Part shown: one piece after another, positions 22,262-35,286 of the stretch | How the letters are laid out: every line of letters starts with the position of its first letter | How positions within the stretch are numbered: position 1 is the first letter of the stretch | NCBI GenBank assembly: GCA_002224055.1 | Contig: AZLU01000005.1 | Coordinates: 1-64,000 of the forward strand | Origin: Pezizomycotina sp. ARF18 | Taxonomy: Eukaryota > Ascomycota | Direction of reading: 5' to 3' | Length of the DNA: 64,000 nt | Translations under genes and position numbers: made by a program | The notes under the pieces: generated by a model | The model's database searches: none | What the model was told of the DNA's origin: nothing | The model's input: only the letters and a program-made list of their open reading frames with translations

Positions 22262-25200
22262 GATGACGCCCCAAGAGATAGTTGAAGACGACGCGGCTTG
22301 GGACGTCATGTACGGAAGGACGCCTCGTGCTTCCTGTGAAAGTGCTGGGGGACGAAGCACTCAAGATACTAACACCAGCACCAAGAGCACCGCTAGCGCA
22401 ATTCCTGTAGTTCCTGCTGCCCGTGTGTCACAGGACATTCGCAATCTTTCACAGGAAGAGTTTGCTACCTTGAAAGCTGAAAAAGAGAAGAGGAGCTGTC
22501 AGAGGAGGCAAAATTACAATGGCAGGGGCTACAAATGTCAAGCAGCAAGACCAGAAAACATCCCGGCGAAGCTTGTTGCTGTTCCTCAACAGCAGGCTAA
22601 GCAGATTGTTCAAGCCCAGCTGAAGCCTGTTGTTCAAGCTCGGGTGAAGCCTATCGTTGAGGAAAAGCCAAAGCCGGTCGTTGAGGAGAAGATGGAGTCT
22701 AACTGGCTATCGAACAGCAGGCGAAGGTCCCTAGTGAAAAGCCACCAAAGTCTCTTGTTGAGGAGCAAGCGAAGCTTCCTACCAGAGAGAAGCCCAACAC
22801 AGCTGAAAGAATCTTCTAAGGCTGTGGCCGGAGATAAACCTGCCCCAGTCCTGGAAGAGCAGTCGTCGAAGCTCAAGGTTGATGAGTCGCCAAAGCTTCC
22901 TGGTGAAGAACCTGAAACTAATCACTGGAACCGAACCTCCTACTACTGGAGAAGCCCAGGGCGTCAAACTAGCTGTTGAAGAACAGGTTCAGCAAGTTGC
23001 TCCTGCTGCCGAAAAGGAGCATCAGCCTATTCGAATATTGAGGAAGTTGGAGAACTCGCCAAGGAAGTTGAGCTCCCAGCTACGGCGGAGCCTCAATCTG
23101 GTCAGAACTCCAGCAATTCGGAAGGAAATCACACCTCTCAAGTTGATTCTAGAGATAAATCGGGTCCCGTGGACAATCTCAACAAAGGAGAGGATACCAC
23201 CCCGACGCGCTTTATCCTCTGACTTATGAGCCTGTTAAATTCGAGAACCAGGTTCCTCCTTTGCAAGTAGCATCCAGCTCTCAGGCGCGCATCAACGAAC
23301 TAGATCTTTTCCAAGATGATGGCGATGTCATGACCAAGGTAGTCATCAAGCTACCAACCCCGAGACTGAATATCCGAATGTCATAATCGAATCCGGATCA
23401 ACGTCCCCCAACCATAAGTCGACTGGATCTGGCACCAGGCCTACCAGCGCCACTTCTTCTAATTGGCCCCCTCTCAAGCCTCCGAATTCGAAGTTTGGAT
23501 ACCGCCCTGCTGATCAAAACAGGAGGTAAGTGACACATTCTCTTTAGATCAATTTCTACTACAATGTTCAAAAATTTTCATATTCACAATCAATCAGTAA
23601 AGATGCTAACTCAGAAACTCTTGCTTTTAGCGTAATATACAATGCGGGCTCTGGGGATAAGTTTCAGCGTAAACATACGTTCAAAAACTATGAGACGGAA
23701 GAAGGGGTTGAAGGAGGGCGTGATCAGATACGTTCCTGGGTTCAATTTCTTGGTAAGTAACCAGAAAAAAAAATCAGATACTTTCAAGCATTACCATTTT
23801 ATCCTTGCTTGCGCTCCAAGCAACGTCTATGGCTTTCTGACTTCATGGTTCGCTAATGTCTTTCTCCAACAGCTTATCAACTCCTCGGTGTCCGCTTGAA
23901 GCTCGGATATTGCGAGCTTGGCGACTGGGAGTGTTCACGCCTGGGCTTCCGCATCCGTCCCGTACGGGGTTTTAACGGAGGTCCGGGACCCTCACGCCCT
24001 TCCACGGCAAGATCAGCAGCTACAAGTTGGAGCACGTCGACCGCCGCTTCTCGTGGATGATCTCGTACAACATTTGGCTCTGCGAAAACGGTTGCTCGAA
24101 GCCGTCGTCCCCAACGATGAGAGGTACGGCGCCGAGTTCACCTGCAGCTTGGAATGGCTATCCGGCTCTGGCTTTGCACCGCCGAGTATCACGTTCAGTC
24201 CCGAGGAGGTCGCCAAGCGCCTTGAAGCTGCCACCGAGGAGGAGCCTGTTTTTGCTCCGGTTGAGCCGCAGCCTGATTGGTCGCATCTTCCTCCGCACTT
24301 GCGTCTGAACGCTTCCAAGAGCGCCACAACGACTGATGCGAAGAAGGTCGTTACTCCCAAGAAGCAGCCGTACAAGTATCCGGCTGATGATGAGGGCGGG
24401 CCGGAATCCTGGCCCACACGAATCGGGTGGCTTCCGTGCCAGATCAAGTTTTTCGGCCAGATTGGGCTGGGTTGCCAGTTCCTGAGCAGTCGCCAGTCCA
24501 GCCTCAGGCTCCACTTCCGGTTGGGGCGCCAGTTCCTGTCATCAACGAACCTTCACCCGAGAAAAGCATTGGCAATTCGAGGAAGTATAACGTTTCGAAC
24601 CTCAAGCCATATATCGAGGATATCCTCGTAGCGGCCTCCTGCAATTGTAAGTCTGGATCTCATTTCCTTTCAATTCTTCCTCTCACTCTCTCTTTTTCAT
24701 ATTATATCTCTTTATTCCCACTTCTCCGAATCATGACACGTTTTGCGATGTTTGCTATTCCTAAAAGCTAATGCTAATTTTTTCTTCTTCTTCAAATAGT
24801 TGTCAAACATCTAGGTGTCATGGTCATGCCCGATGAAATCTCCTTTGGCAGTGACATCGACCCCAGCGTCGATTACGAATGGATGAACGTTGACGCTGGC
24901 ACGTATTTTTGGGGAATCGACTTCAAGGGGTTCCTCTGTAATGGTACCCTGATAGATCATGAGGGTATCTTCACTGTCCTTCGGGAGACCAAGAAGCATT
25001 TGACGAGGGCTCTATCAAACCGGTTTGGAAGATCAACCATGACAAAACGGTGGTTCCGAGAATTGGTCTGGTGTTCCGCTTTGTAACAGGGATGGTAACA
25101 ATCAGGTCAACGTTCTCCCCGCCACTATGCATCGGGAAATTGGTGATTCGACTGATCAGGTTGTTAGGGATGATGGTTGGTATCCCTTGATTTCTTCTCT

Positions 25201-28200
25201 TTATCCTTTAATTTTTTTTTTTCTTATTCGAGAAATTTTGTAGTTTTCAACTTGAATACTGACTTTGCTTTTACTCGATTACAGAGAAACTCATCTCGGC
25301 TGTCGAGACTTCCCACGGTGTTGAGGAGGTTGATGGCGGCGATAAGCCTGCTGAAGCGCTTGCCTCCACCACTTACGAACCTGAGAATAGTCATCACGAT
25401 CAGGAGAGCTCCAAGCAGCCTCACGTTCTGCCCGTCCAGCATCAAAAGCATCAGCTAGAAACTACCCCTGAGGAACCGGAACTTAAGGACTCCGAAATCA
25501 CTGGCCAAGACGCATCGGAAGTTTCTCAAATCGTTGCTGTTAGCGAGGTTACTCAGCAGGTCGAGGTTTCCTCCGACGATGTTACTTCTGCGGAAGTCGA
25601 AGATAAAGATTCCACTGTGGAATTTTCGATTGAGAACAAGGCCGAAATCGTCGACGTCGAGCCTGTTATTGATACTCCCTCTACTAATCTTGCTAGCGGC
25701 GGTGTCGAAGAGAAGGTTTCCGAGGTTGTTGAAACCAACGAAACTCAAGAGAATAAGCCTGAAGTGGCTGATGTTAAGCCTACCACCGAACAGGCTGGTT
25801 CTACTGATCAAGTCGACGAAGTCATCACCATCACTCAGACGGTTCCAACCAAGCTTACCGAGGAAGAAGATGTCTTCACTGACATTGCTCCAGTTGTCGA
25901 TGTTATCCAATCTTCCGTTCCTTCTTTGGAAATTGAACATAAAGATTCCATCGACCACGGTATTGATAGCAAGTCTGAGACTGAAGCCAAGCCTGTCGAC
26001 ACCCTCAAGGAGGAAGTTCCTGAGACTATGGACGCGGAAAAGTCTGAACAGCTCGAAACGGAGAACACTCAGTCTGAACCTGAGCACATAGAGCCTACTC
26101 TTGAATCTTCGATTCTACCACTACCGACGCGAAGCCAGAGGTTGACACTGAGGAAGTCAAGGCTGTCCAAGAAGAGCTTTCAACTGAGATTACTCAACCC
26201 GAGAATCCCACATTGACGCTGTTATCGAATCGTCTGATGCTAAGTCTCCAGAAATGAAGACTTCCGAAGCCGCATCGGAAGTTCTTCAGGAGCCACATGT
26301 CGATACCGTCGCCGAATCTTCGGATTCTAAACTTGCGGGTTCTAACATTTGTGACCAAGTCGAGCCTGAGAGCTTTGACAATCACGATGAGGTATGTCAC
26401 ACGATGTTTACCCAATCTTCTCTATTTGGATAACTTTTACTAATTTTCTCTCACCTTCGAAATTATAGGTTCGTGAAGTTCTTCTATCAAGGACGATTCT
26501 GAAGTCCAGGAGAAAAAGGCCAACGCGCCCGCTCCAGCCGAACAAGTCGAGACTCTTAATGTCGACGACAAGAAATCTAATGAGATTGAGCAGAAGGTAA
26601 AAATTTCCCGCCTTGGAACCCATAAATCTATCACCAAAAAAAAAAAAGCCCAAGTTGCTAATCACTACAACAAATAACAGGTCCATAAAACGAGTCTCTA
26701 GAGAAGATCTCTGAACATATGAAAATGGGGCCAACGCGCCCATTCCACTTCCCGCCAAAGGCATCACCACGGCCGAAGATGTCGCGGAGAAGGAGACCGT
26801 TAAGGATCTCACCGTTCAGAATGAAGTTTCGGAGATTGAGGCTACTGCCGAGGGCTTGCTCTTGCCACTCCTCCCGCTAAACTTGGTGGCACTTCTATTC
26901 ATCAATCCTCTGATGTCGTCGTAGATAGTGAAGACACTCCCAAAGAGGTTGCTCAAATTGACGCACCTACTCACATCGAAGACATCACTACCGTCGAAGA
27001 TGTTATTGAGAAGGAGACTGTTCAGGATGTCGTTGTTCAGGCTAAGGAGCCTGATATTGAGGAGGTCGTTCCTGCGACTACTGAGGAGCTTGAAGTTTCT
27101 ACTGCTAAATCCAACGAGTCCGTTAACGGAGATGCGGATTTGGGCCTTGAAAGCAAGAATACTTCTGGGAAGCCAATCAGATCGATGTCGTAACTGAAAC
27201 TTCCGATAAGGTCTCAGTCGTCGCTACTGGAACCGAGACCGTCGTTGAGCCTATTATTCGGTCTCCTGCTGGGGAGATCAAGGCCATTGAGCTAACTCAA
27301 ACTGAGCAGTCGGACCCCTCAACTGAAAAGGAGGTTGAGGATAGCATTCCGCTCCTGTTGGAGATCCCCCGTCGAGTGTTAAACCTCCCGATATTGGCAC
27401 CGAAGGTGTTCAATCTATCATTCCTGGTGAAACTGCCACCAAGGGCTTTAATCACGAAAGTATCACGCGGAAGACAATTCGGAGACCGTTCAGAAAGACC
27501 ATGCCGAAGATTCTATCTCTGGAACTGTCACGGCCGAAAACGGAGGATCTATCACTGAGATCGTTCCCTACTTCACCGTCGTTGATGAACATACCGTCAA
27601 AGTTCACGGCGATAAGACGGAAGAGCTTATTGTCCCTGCTCACGGTACTGGTCAGAAAATCTTCGAGCCACTTTCAGATGATGATCTCGAAAACATGGTC
27701 AAGCATATTCCGTCTGAATATTTATCTGAAGGACCTTGATGAATCCGACAGTCTCGACGAATCTGAAGACGAGTCTGTTGTTCACGAACCCCAGCGGTCT
27801 GATCTCGTTCCTCAGAAGTATTCTCGATTCGAGCACTTCAAGGATATGTCGGAAGACTCCAGCGATGTCGAGGAAGTTGAGGATAAGGCGATTGTTCCCG
27901 AAGTTCAGCAGCCGGAAGTCATCGGGAATAACACGATCAACGCGGCTCAAAACATCGTTAAGGATTCGGAGGAGGTTGGTGGATCAGAGCAGCCGGCGGG
28001 ATCACCCCCGACAGCGAGATCAGCGCAGGTAGTGGTCCATTGATACTTTGAGCGCAGATCCTGGTAAGTTTATTTGAACAGTTTTTTCTTATCTCATTGA
28101 TAAATGCCAACCTCTTCTTTACTGTTCAGGTTCTTCTGAATATTCGAACGGCGCTGCCAATGGTGAAACCGGTGAAAACGCCGATCAGGAAGATAACGGC

Positions 28201-30027
28201 TCCAACAAGCCCGATTCTGACAGCGGAAGCGACTCGGGCGATTCGTCCTCATCCAGCAATGATGAACCCGAGGAACACCCGTCCGATCGCTCCCAGAGAC
28301 CCTGCGATAACTGTGATCGTTTGAACGAAGAGCTCGAAAATCTCGAAGAAGATTTTCAACGGGTTTCCAATGACAAGGAAACCTGAAGCACGAGTACAAC
28401 GCCCTCTGCTCGAACATGAACGAGGTCTACGATGAAAACGAAGCTCTCAAGGTCGAAAACGAGCAGTTGCTTGTCCGCAACCAGCAGCTCGAGCATGCGC
28501 TCCTCGAGAAGGAGCAGTTGGCCCTGCGCAATCAACAACTCGAGCAGGCGCTCCTTGAGACTGAACAGCTCAAACAGACTATCCTGGCCTACGAGCGTGC
28601 CACTCGCGGGCTCGATCATCGTGTCCAGACTCTACGCGCTGAGAACAACCGCAAGGATCAGGAACTCAAACAGGTCCGCTCGGAACTAGCGAATGAGAAG
28701 GCTTTGAGCGGAAAATACGAGGAAGTATACGAGGAATTGTATCAGCAGCTTAAGCTGCTCAGGCCGAAGCAGTTCAAGGACGCAGAGGAAGCCGCTAGTC
28801 TGGAGGCTATGGTAAGAGTGGTGGATCTGGTGATGATTTAGCAAGGATAACTCTGAGGATTTTGGTAAGGATTCTCGTGGGACTCTCTCAAGGATGAAGG
28901 TAAGGATTCGGGTAAGGGATCTCAGAATCAGAAGGATAAGGACGATCGCGAGCCCAAGGAGGATCGCAACACGAAGCACGATCGGGGGAACAAGGATCGC
29001 AACACCAGGGGGGATCGGGACGGGAGGGATCGTGACACCAAGCAGTCTCGGGACAATAAAGAAGATCACGGCTCTAAGGACGAGGAGAAGCCTCAAACTG
29101 TTATGAAACGTGATGCTCACGGTTGGAACGTCGACACCCCTGATCCCCGCCCGGAAATTCAGAAGAAGGAGAAGGAGGGCCGCGACGCCAAAAAGGCCGC
29201 TCGCCAAACTGAACAAACCACTCAGAAGGAAGTTCCTATCCACGAAGCTTCCGATCGCCATCGTTCTCATTCTCGTAGGGAGCGCAAGCATCGCGAGACT
29301 ACTACTCAAGGCGAACCCGCCACTCACAAGTCTCATCGTCACAGCCACTCTTCCTCAGTAACTATGTTCCCGACAAGAAGGAATCTGAGAAACCCAAGGA
29401 ACGTGTCCGCTTCGTTACTCAAGTCGACGGTGCCGTCCGTGAAGTCCCCGAAACCATCCCACAGGCCGTTTCCACCCGCGAATCGCGCTCCGATCATCGT
29501 TCATCCACTTCAACTTCCACCAAACCTCCCGCTAATTTCCGCAACTACGGACTCGTCCTCGTCATCTCACCACAGCGAGCGCAGTGCGGCAATTCGCGAA
29601 GCAGCTAAGGCGCAGAAACCAATCGGGTGGGATCCCCGTGACTCACCCATGTTACACGGTGAATGGACGACAATCCGGTCCTACTCCTTCCACCCCGAAG
29701 GTCTCCCTAAGAACATGACGGCGGATAATGCCGCTGCTGATAAACCGTGGGATAATATCTACCCAGCTGGCGACCGTTCGCGTAGGTCAGCCAGGGAGGA
29801 CCGTCGGCCAGGCCTCCTAAGGGGTTAGACCATAATGCGCACCACGTTTCTGGCAGTAAGTTCATCTTTTCCTTCACTTTTTGAATATTTCCCCATTCGG
29901 ATTAACACAAGGTCTCGAACTAGCGGCTAATATATCCTTTGAAATTACCTCACAGGGCCCCGGACGACATTACAAAGATCATCCTGGGGGCACCTATAAA
30001 GGTGATGGATATCTTATCGATCAGTAG
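22262..30027 (+). CDS. Large acidic coiled-coil protein with an unrecognised folded half
   Basis: One gene is likely, about 2300 residues with at least eight introns: 23526-23630, 23753-23872, 24646-24799, 25176-25284, 26392-26468, 26597-26680, 28064-28129 and 29856-29955. The Met at 22263 follows a T-rich leader. The N-terminus (22263-23500) is Gln/Lys/Pro/Val-rich with a KPVVEEK-type repeat. A globular section follows (about 23630-25080), with GYCELGDWECSRLGFRIRPV, DRRFSWMISYNIWLCENG and YEWMNVDAGTYFWGIDFKG; I do not recognise it. Next is a Glu/Val/Thr-rich acidic region of about 900 residues (25285-28040), a Ser/Asp-rich linker, a coiled coil (28400-28800; heptads in LRNQQLEQALLETEQL), a Lys/Arg/Asp-rich stretch (28900-29080), and a Ser/His/Arg-rich tail ending GDGYLIDQ. 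This suggests a large scaffold. It could be two adjacent genes. Frame changes are frequent. Confidence 0.65.
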
Positions 30028-30311
30028 ATGAATGGTGGTCTCTTCCTTATTTAAAAAAAAAAATTTTTTTTTCTATTCTATTTTGTCTTGCAAGAGCTTT
30101 AACTAATGGGTATTTATCAGTGGAAATTGTCTCATCGGACTACTTACTCCACGGAGCTCTCTTAAATAAGGCAGATAGATATTGTTTTGCTGCTGTTCTT
30201 ACATGGTCACTTACATTCCTTTCTTCATCTTTTTCATTTTTTCTTTCCTTTGGTGGTTTTTCTTTCGGTTGTTTAATGGGGTATCTATCTGTTCTCCGGC
30301 GTGTGAATATG

Positions 30312-30344
<33 letters not shown>

Positions 30345-30938
30345 AACTATATCTTATACATGTTACTTGCGGACGGATTCTATTAGTCTGGTCAATCTCC
30401 ACTCTTGTTATTACTTCGTTACTTCTGTTTATTATCTCTGTTACTCCTCTGGGTGGGTTGTTTCTATTTATCTTTTCATGGTCAATTAATTAAAAGAGAA
30501 ATATTTCCCCTACATACTCTGTTTTTCGTGCTTTCGAGTTTTCAAGTTCCTTTTTTTTTTTTTTTTTTTTTTTTTTTTCTCTTGGATTCTACTGTGATAC
30601 TTGCGGATGTGGCTTATTGCTTACTACTGGTGAATATCTTTCTTCGCTCTCGTTATTTCTATTCTTCATTTCAATCGGTTTTTTTTCTTCTGCTTGTAAG
30701 TTTGGTGCGTTTTTGTCCCGAGTACGGCGGAGAACTAGTCAATTGAGGATTTTCGTTTTTTTTTTTCCTCTTCTTTTTATATAAACATTCCGATAGGTCT
30801 GTTGTTAAACACATCTTTTGCAAAGATACATCGTAGAAGTACTAAAAACTCCCGAAGAACTATGCAGGAATAGGATAAGTAATTACCGTATAAGCCAGCG
30901 AATAAGAGTGCAGGTCTAGAAACCGGTCCATAGACGCG

Positions 30939-30977
<39 letters not shown>

Positions 30978-31829
30978 CCGAGAACATCACAAAAGTTTCC
31001 GCATTTCATACTTGTGTAGATATCCTTGTTTCTAATACAAAGTATTCAACTTGGTGTTTATAATTTTTACGTGTTAGGTATCCTTTTCGCATATAGTGAC
31101 TACTGTGACACTGATGTAGATTTCGACAAATTCCGACAAGTTCAATCATCAAGACTCATAAATATATACGCTTAGAAAAACGTCTGTGAAGTGATCAATA
31201 TATCTTTTCAATACGCAATGAATATTCGAATATTCTCAGCTTTAGCCAATCTTGTTTCGATATATTATTTGTTTACATTTATACATGTAATTAACAGCGT
31301 ACCTCGTTGTATATGAATCGTAAATGCCTGTCCTGTCAAGTAAGTTTCCTCAAAACATGTAATTAAATTTATAAAAAAAAAAAATAAAGAAACCTCCGAA
31401 TACTACGATCTCTATCCAATAATCAATTATATATATTGAAAAATAAAAGATACTACATTGATCTGCAACAGAGTATAAGCAAGCTAGGTCTTCGATCCTT
31501 GTTTTGAAAGAGAATAAACTCATATAGTGTTCTATGTAGGTCGTTTCACAAATGATCTTTCTATACGCTGTCGAGTTTGGCCAACGGGTAGCTAGGGGAC
31601 ATTGCAATAAAAGAAAACCCAATGAAAAATATCATCTATTCCCAGATACGTATATACATTCTACTTCATTGGTATATTTCTGTTCGCCGGTATTAATTAA
31701 TATTCAACAATAAAAATATGATAGCAATTCTTCCTACTTTAAAAGATCAAATGCACAACTATCGCAACATACAGAAAAACAACTCTGCCTTCCACCAAGC
31801 ACGTCTACAAAACTCCATTCCCCCTCTCG
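30028..31829. other. Intergenic with extreme T tracts
   Basis: Downstream flank of the large gene and of the small secreted gene on the minus strand. It contains T tracts at 30309-30337, 30551-30578 and 30941-30977 (about 29, 28 and 37 nt). ORFs over these tracts are Phe-rich artefacts. No gene is supported. Confidence 0.6.
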
Positions 31830-32314
31830 TCACCATCCCCACCGAAACCACTCTCCTTCTCCTTCTCCGTACCAAAAATCATACCTTCGCAACCCCTTCC
31901 CCCACTCCGTGCCCTCTTTCACGTTCTGCCACTTCTCCCCCGCTTCCACCTTCTCTTCTATCCTTTTCAACCCCTTGTTAATCTTACGCTCGGCGTGTAC
32001 TTGCGCGTTAATCCACATCCCGTTCGCGTCGGTTTTTGCCGCTTGCCAGAATGAAGGTTGCTCTGGGGGAATATCGCGCTGGTGAAGGTGGCGCCTTCAA
32101 GATTTCGGCGTTGGAGGGCATTGGTGGTGGATCGTGACGGGGCGTGGGGGAAGGTCTGCATCGGGTGGGGGGGATGCCAGCTCTTCCATAGGAAGAGGAA
32201 GCGGCGAGCTCGTCTTCGGAGCTGCCGCCGCGCTTTCGCAGGAGTACGAGATGGAGGAGGCTGCGGCGGAGATGGCGGAGATGGTTGTTAGGAGGGTGAA
32301 TCTTGCGACTTCAT
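31830..32314 (-). CDS. Small secreted protein, function unknown
   Basis: A Met codon at 32312-32314 is followed, after a one-base frame change, by VARFTLLTTISAISAAASS, a clear signal-peptide-like segment. A Pro-rich spacer follows (LPPRPVTIHHQCPPTPKS). The mature domain is read across two more frame changes: ATFTSAIFP, WQAAKTDANGMWINAQVHAE, a charged helix RKINKGLKRIEEKVEAGEKW, then YDFWYGEGEGEWFRWGW. Frame-broken but consistently protein-like. I do not recognise the family. The tail is rich in Trp and Gly. It is likely exported to the cell surface or medium. Confidence 0.45.
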
Positions 32315-33571
32315 ATTCTTATACGGAACATGAACTAAAGAACCAACTTCTGAAGAGAGGGTTGTTTAGAATTAAAGAAAGTTTGTAATAAGATATAAAA
32401 GTGTCAAATGCCGGTACGGAACGAAGCGTATTTAGATAAAAGGACGAAAGATGGATGAAGGAGAAAACAAAAAAAAAAAAAGTTGATGATGCTGCGTTGA
32501 GAGACTATACGAATAAAGCTGACAATAAAGCTTTTTATTTTCGATTAGGAAATTAGAGAATAAAGAAGTCCCAAAGAAACGAGTCGATATTAGCACGCAG
32601 CTAGACTTGAAAAGAAAGTGATTACTGCTTGCAATACGGCATGAGCGTCGCTTAGAGGTCTGACATTGACAAACTGATGGAAAAAGGAAGAATGTCAGCA
32701 GCACGCAAAAGCATGCCATCAGAACAGCCGAAGATGTTAGATGTATAGTGCTGTTTAGAAACCCTCTAGTTCTTCAGAGGCTCAATGCATTTTGCATAAT
32801 CGTAATACCGCGCTTCGGATTTTCTTTTTTTTTTTTTCTCTCCCCGGATAATTAGCTGCCATGCAACGCTGTCAGATTCAAGGGAACGCGTTCCGGAAGA
32901 ACCCGTGAAATTTGCGAAAAAAATGAAAATAATGTATCGCTTAATGGCCTTGTGCATGCAGAGGACATTTGTAAACACGTCGAAAACGCGGTGAGCATGG
33001 CGGAGAATGGGAGAAAAGAAAACGCGCAGTGTATAAACCTCAGGACTTTATTCGAAACTTTGGTACGTACGATGAGAGCATTTCAAACCTAGACTATGGG
33101 AGAGTTGAGTAGTACCGCGCGTCGAAAAACCATAACAGCAAAACGTCCACGCATTAGAAGCAAGAGACACTGAATTAAAAATATGTACAAGTAAGAATAG
33201 ATGATTTTTTTTTTTTTCGTTGAAATGATAATATTCGCATCCTTTCGTGTATCCCGACCTTTGGTGTAATCATACAACTGTATCGCTATGCTGAGTTATG
33301 GAGAATGCAAATGAAATTGGAAGAGAGTAAAGGAAAATAATAATCGAGAAATGCATAAATAGTTAAAAAAACGATGGAGGAATCAGATGAAGAATCAGAT
33401 GAAAAAAGATAGCGAACTTTTTCCTAAAATTGCTCGCACCTTGAAAATGTTGAAGTATTCAATGAGTTCGTTAAAAGAAAAAATCGCCATGGCCGTTTCG
33501 TAACTTTATGGGAGGAATGTTCCAACCAGCAAGGCCTCGTGCTGAAAAGATGTAAATAATACCGGCAGTTA
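32315..33571. other. Intergenic, nothing recognised
   Basis: AT-rich DNA with T or A runs (for example 32824-32839 and 33206-33219). Overlapping short ORFs lack any family feature. Confidence 0.4.
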
Positions 33572-35286
33572 ATCATAGTATCTTCCAGCGTTCTCCGGTA
33601 CATCGTCATCTTCGGTCTCCCTCCCCCTCCCCAAACCATCCTCTTCGTGCAGACTCCGAAGACAAAAGGTATCATGTATAAAGCTCCGAGGCAAACCCAA
33701 CATCTTCCTCCTCTCTAATACTCCATCGGTGAACATCCTAAACGCGGTATAGTCATCGTCCAAATGACTCTCAGAGGTCTCCGCCACATGTATCGGTAAC
33801 AGCCTGGTCACCCCAGTAGTAAACAGGATCACCGTATTGGTAATGTAACCTTCGAAAAAGAACGCGTTAACGTTCCGCTTTAGTACTCAACACCTGTTCC
33901 ACTCCAGACACGTCTCGTCGAGGATAGTAAGAAAGATGCACGTGTCCGATTTCGGTGCTGAAGAAAATAGCAGGAGAGACGTGTCCAACATGGTCAGACC
34001 CTGAGTTTGAGACGGTGAAGCGGGAGTTATATTCTGTCGGCTTGAGGAAGAAATGGACTGGTGGAGTACCCGCCGAAGAGCGTAAGCGTGGAACGAAAGG
34101 GCACGCGTCAAGACAGCTATCGGAAGTCTTGGACGTGTAAAGATCCCGGTCATCTACGAATTTGGTAGTAAGGTCGGCATCGTCGGTGCCGACGAAGATG
34201 AGAGCGTAGGAGCACTATGAGTTGTTGTGAATAACAAAAATATAGTCGTGGTGAATATCAATATATCCGGTCAAATAGGCGTATAAGCGAAAAATAACTC
34301 CACGTATATTTGCGATGAAACAAAACGCCAACAGGGCAAAGGAATAAAAAAAAAGAAACTTTTGCAAGCTAAACGAAAAAAAAAAAAAAAAAAAACCGAG
34401 AAACAAATGCGAACGACACTAAGCTTTGAAAGGTAAAAAAAAAAGAAAAGAAAAAACAACGGTAATATTTTTTTTCTAAAAATCGAATTTTCTTTAGTCT
34501 TACAAGAATGTCAAAAAGTGTCGCCGTATCTTCGCAGCTGCGAGAGTGCTCGGCGTAAGCCGGAGTTCGGGATGACCAGTGGATTCGCGCTTTCTCCGTG
34601 GAAGTGAACGGAATCCATTGCCCGTGGAGCTTCCTCTGCCACGTATCGTCATCTGACTCAAAATCGTAGATTTGCGGTACTCGGGCGATCATGTAGTCGT
34701 TCAGAACCATGGTGTCACGGTGGCAAACTGATCGTCCCACGCTGCCTGTCCCGAGAAACTCTTCGAGTCTGAGGTGAGCAGCAAGGACACCCCACCAGCT
34801 GAGAAATCGTGTTCCTGGTCTGGCGTTGAAGAAGCGGCGAAGGAGCTGGAGAAGATCCGTGTGTCGTTCTCGTCGGGCGAATGAAGTTCCGCTTCCACCT
34901 GCTCAGCTTGTTACCTGCTCTCGCCCTCATGAGGTCGAGCTTCCGTTCCGGATCATGGCGATACAGATGAGGACGCGAAAACGTGTTTCGTAACGTTCCC
35001 GTTCACGAGGGCTCGACCAGGTTCTCCGGCGTTCGAGGGAAATCTGCCATGACAACGGTTTTGAAGAGCATCTCCGAAGCTATCTCTTGGTGAACTTGCA
35101 GACGAGGCGTAGATCCCGCAAGGTCTCGTTCTCTTCCGGTTCGCAGGGTCGACCATATGTGATCTAAAATAAAAACAACAGAAAGCGTGTCAAACATGTT
35201 ATGTCGCGCGCGACAAGACTCCCACAAGCATAGGCTCCATCCGGCTCAACTTCCTGCAGTAGCAGCTCGTTTGGTAGGTAAGGCAT
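33572..35286 (-). CDS. F-box protein
   Basis: The Met at 35286 opens MPYLPNELLLQEVEPDG, the LPNELL start of an F-box. After a likely intron ending at a tttattttag acceptor near 35165, the box continues ENETLRDLRLVCKFTKR and, in another frame, ASEMLFKTVVMADFP. This is the usual fungal layout of LRxLRLVCKxF...AxxxLF. The body (about 35000-33570) continues through many frame changes, including QIYDFESDDDTWQRKLHGQW and RIFSSSFAASSTPDQEHDF, with a C-terminal piece ESHLDDDYTAFRMFTDGVLE. A run of about 18 A (34377-34394) and neighbouring purine runs interrupt the middle. The role is probably an SCF ubiquitin-ligase substrate adaptor; the target is unknown. Confidence 0.55.

Noticed and set aside
25455-26087. 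210-codon open frame on the minus strand
   Set aside because: It is antisense to the acidic repeat region. The Glu/Val-rich coding strand gives a Phe/Leu/Asn-rich opposite frame free of stops. No family motif.
28686-29348. 220-codon minus-strand frame rich in hydrophobic residues
   Set aside because: Antisense to the coiled-coil and Lys/Arg/Asp region of the large gene. The hydrophobicity is a mirror of the charged codons.
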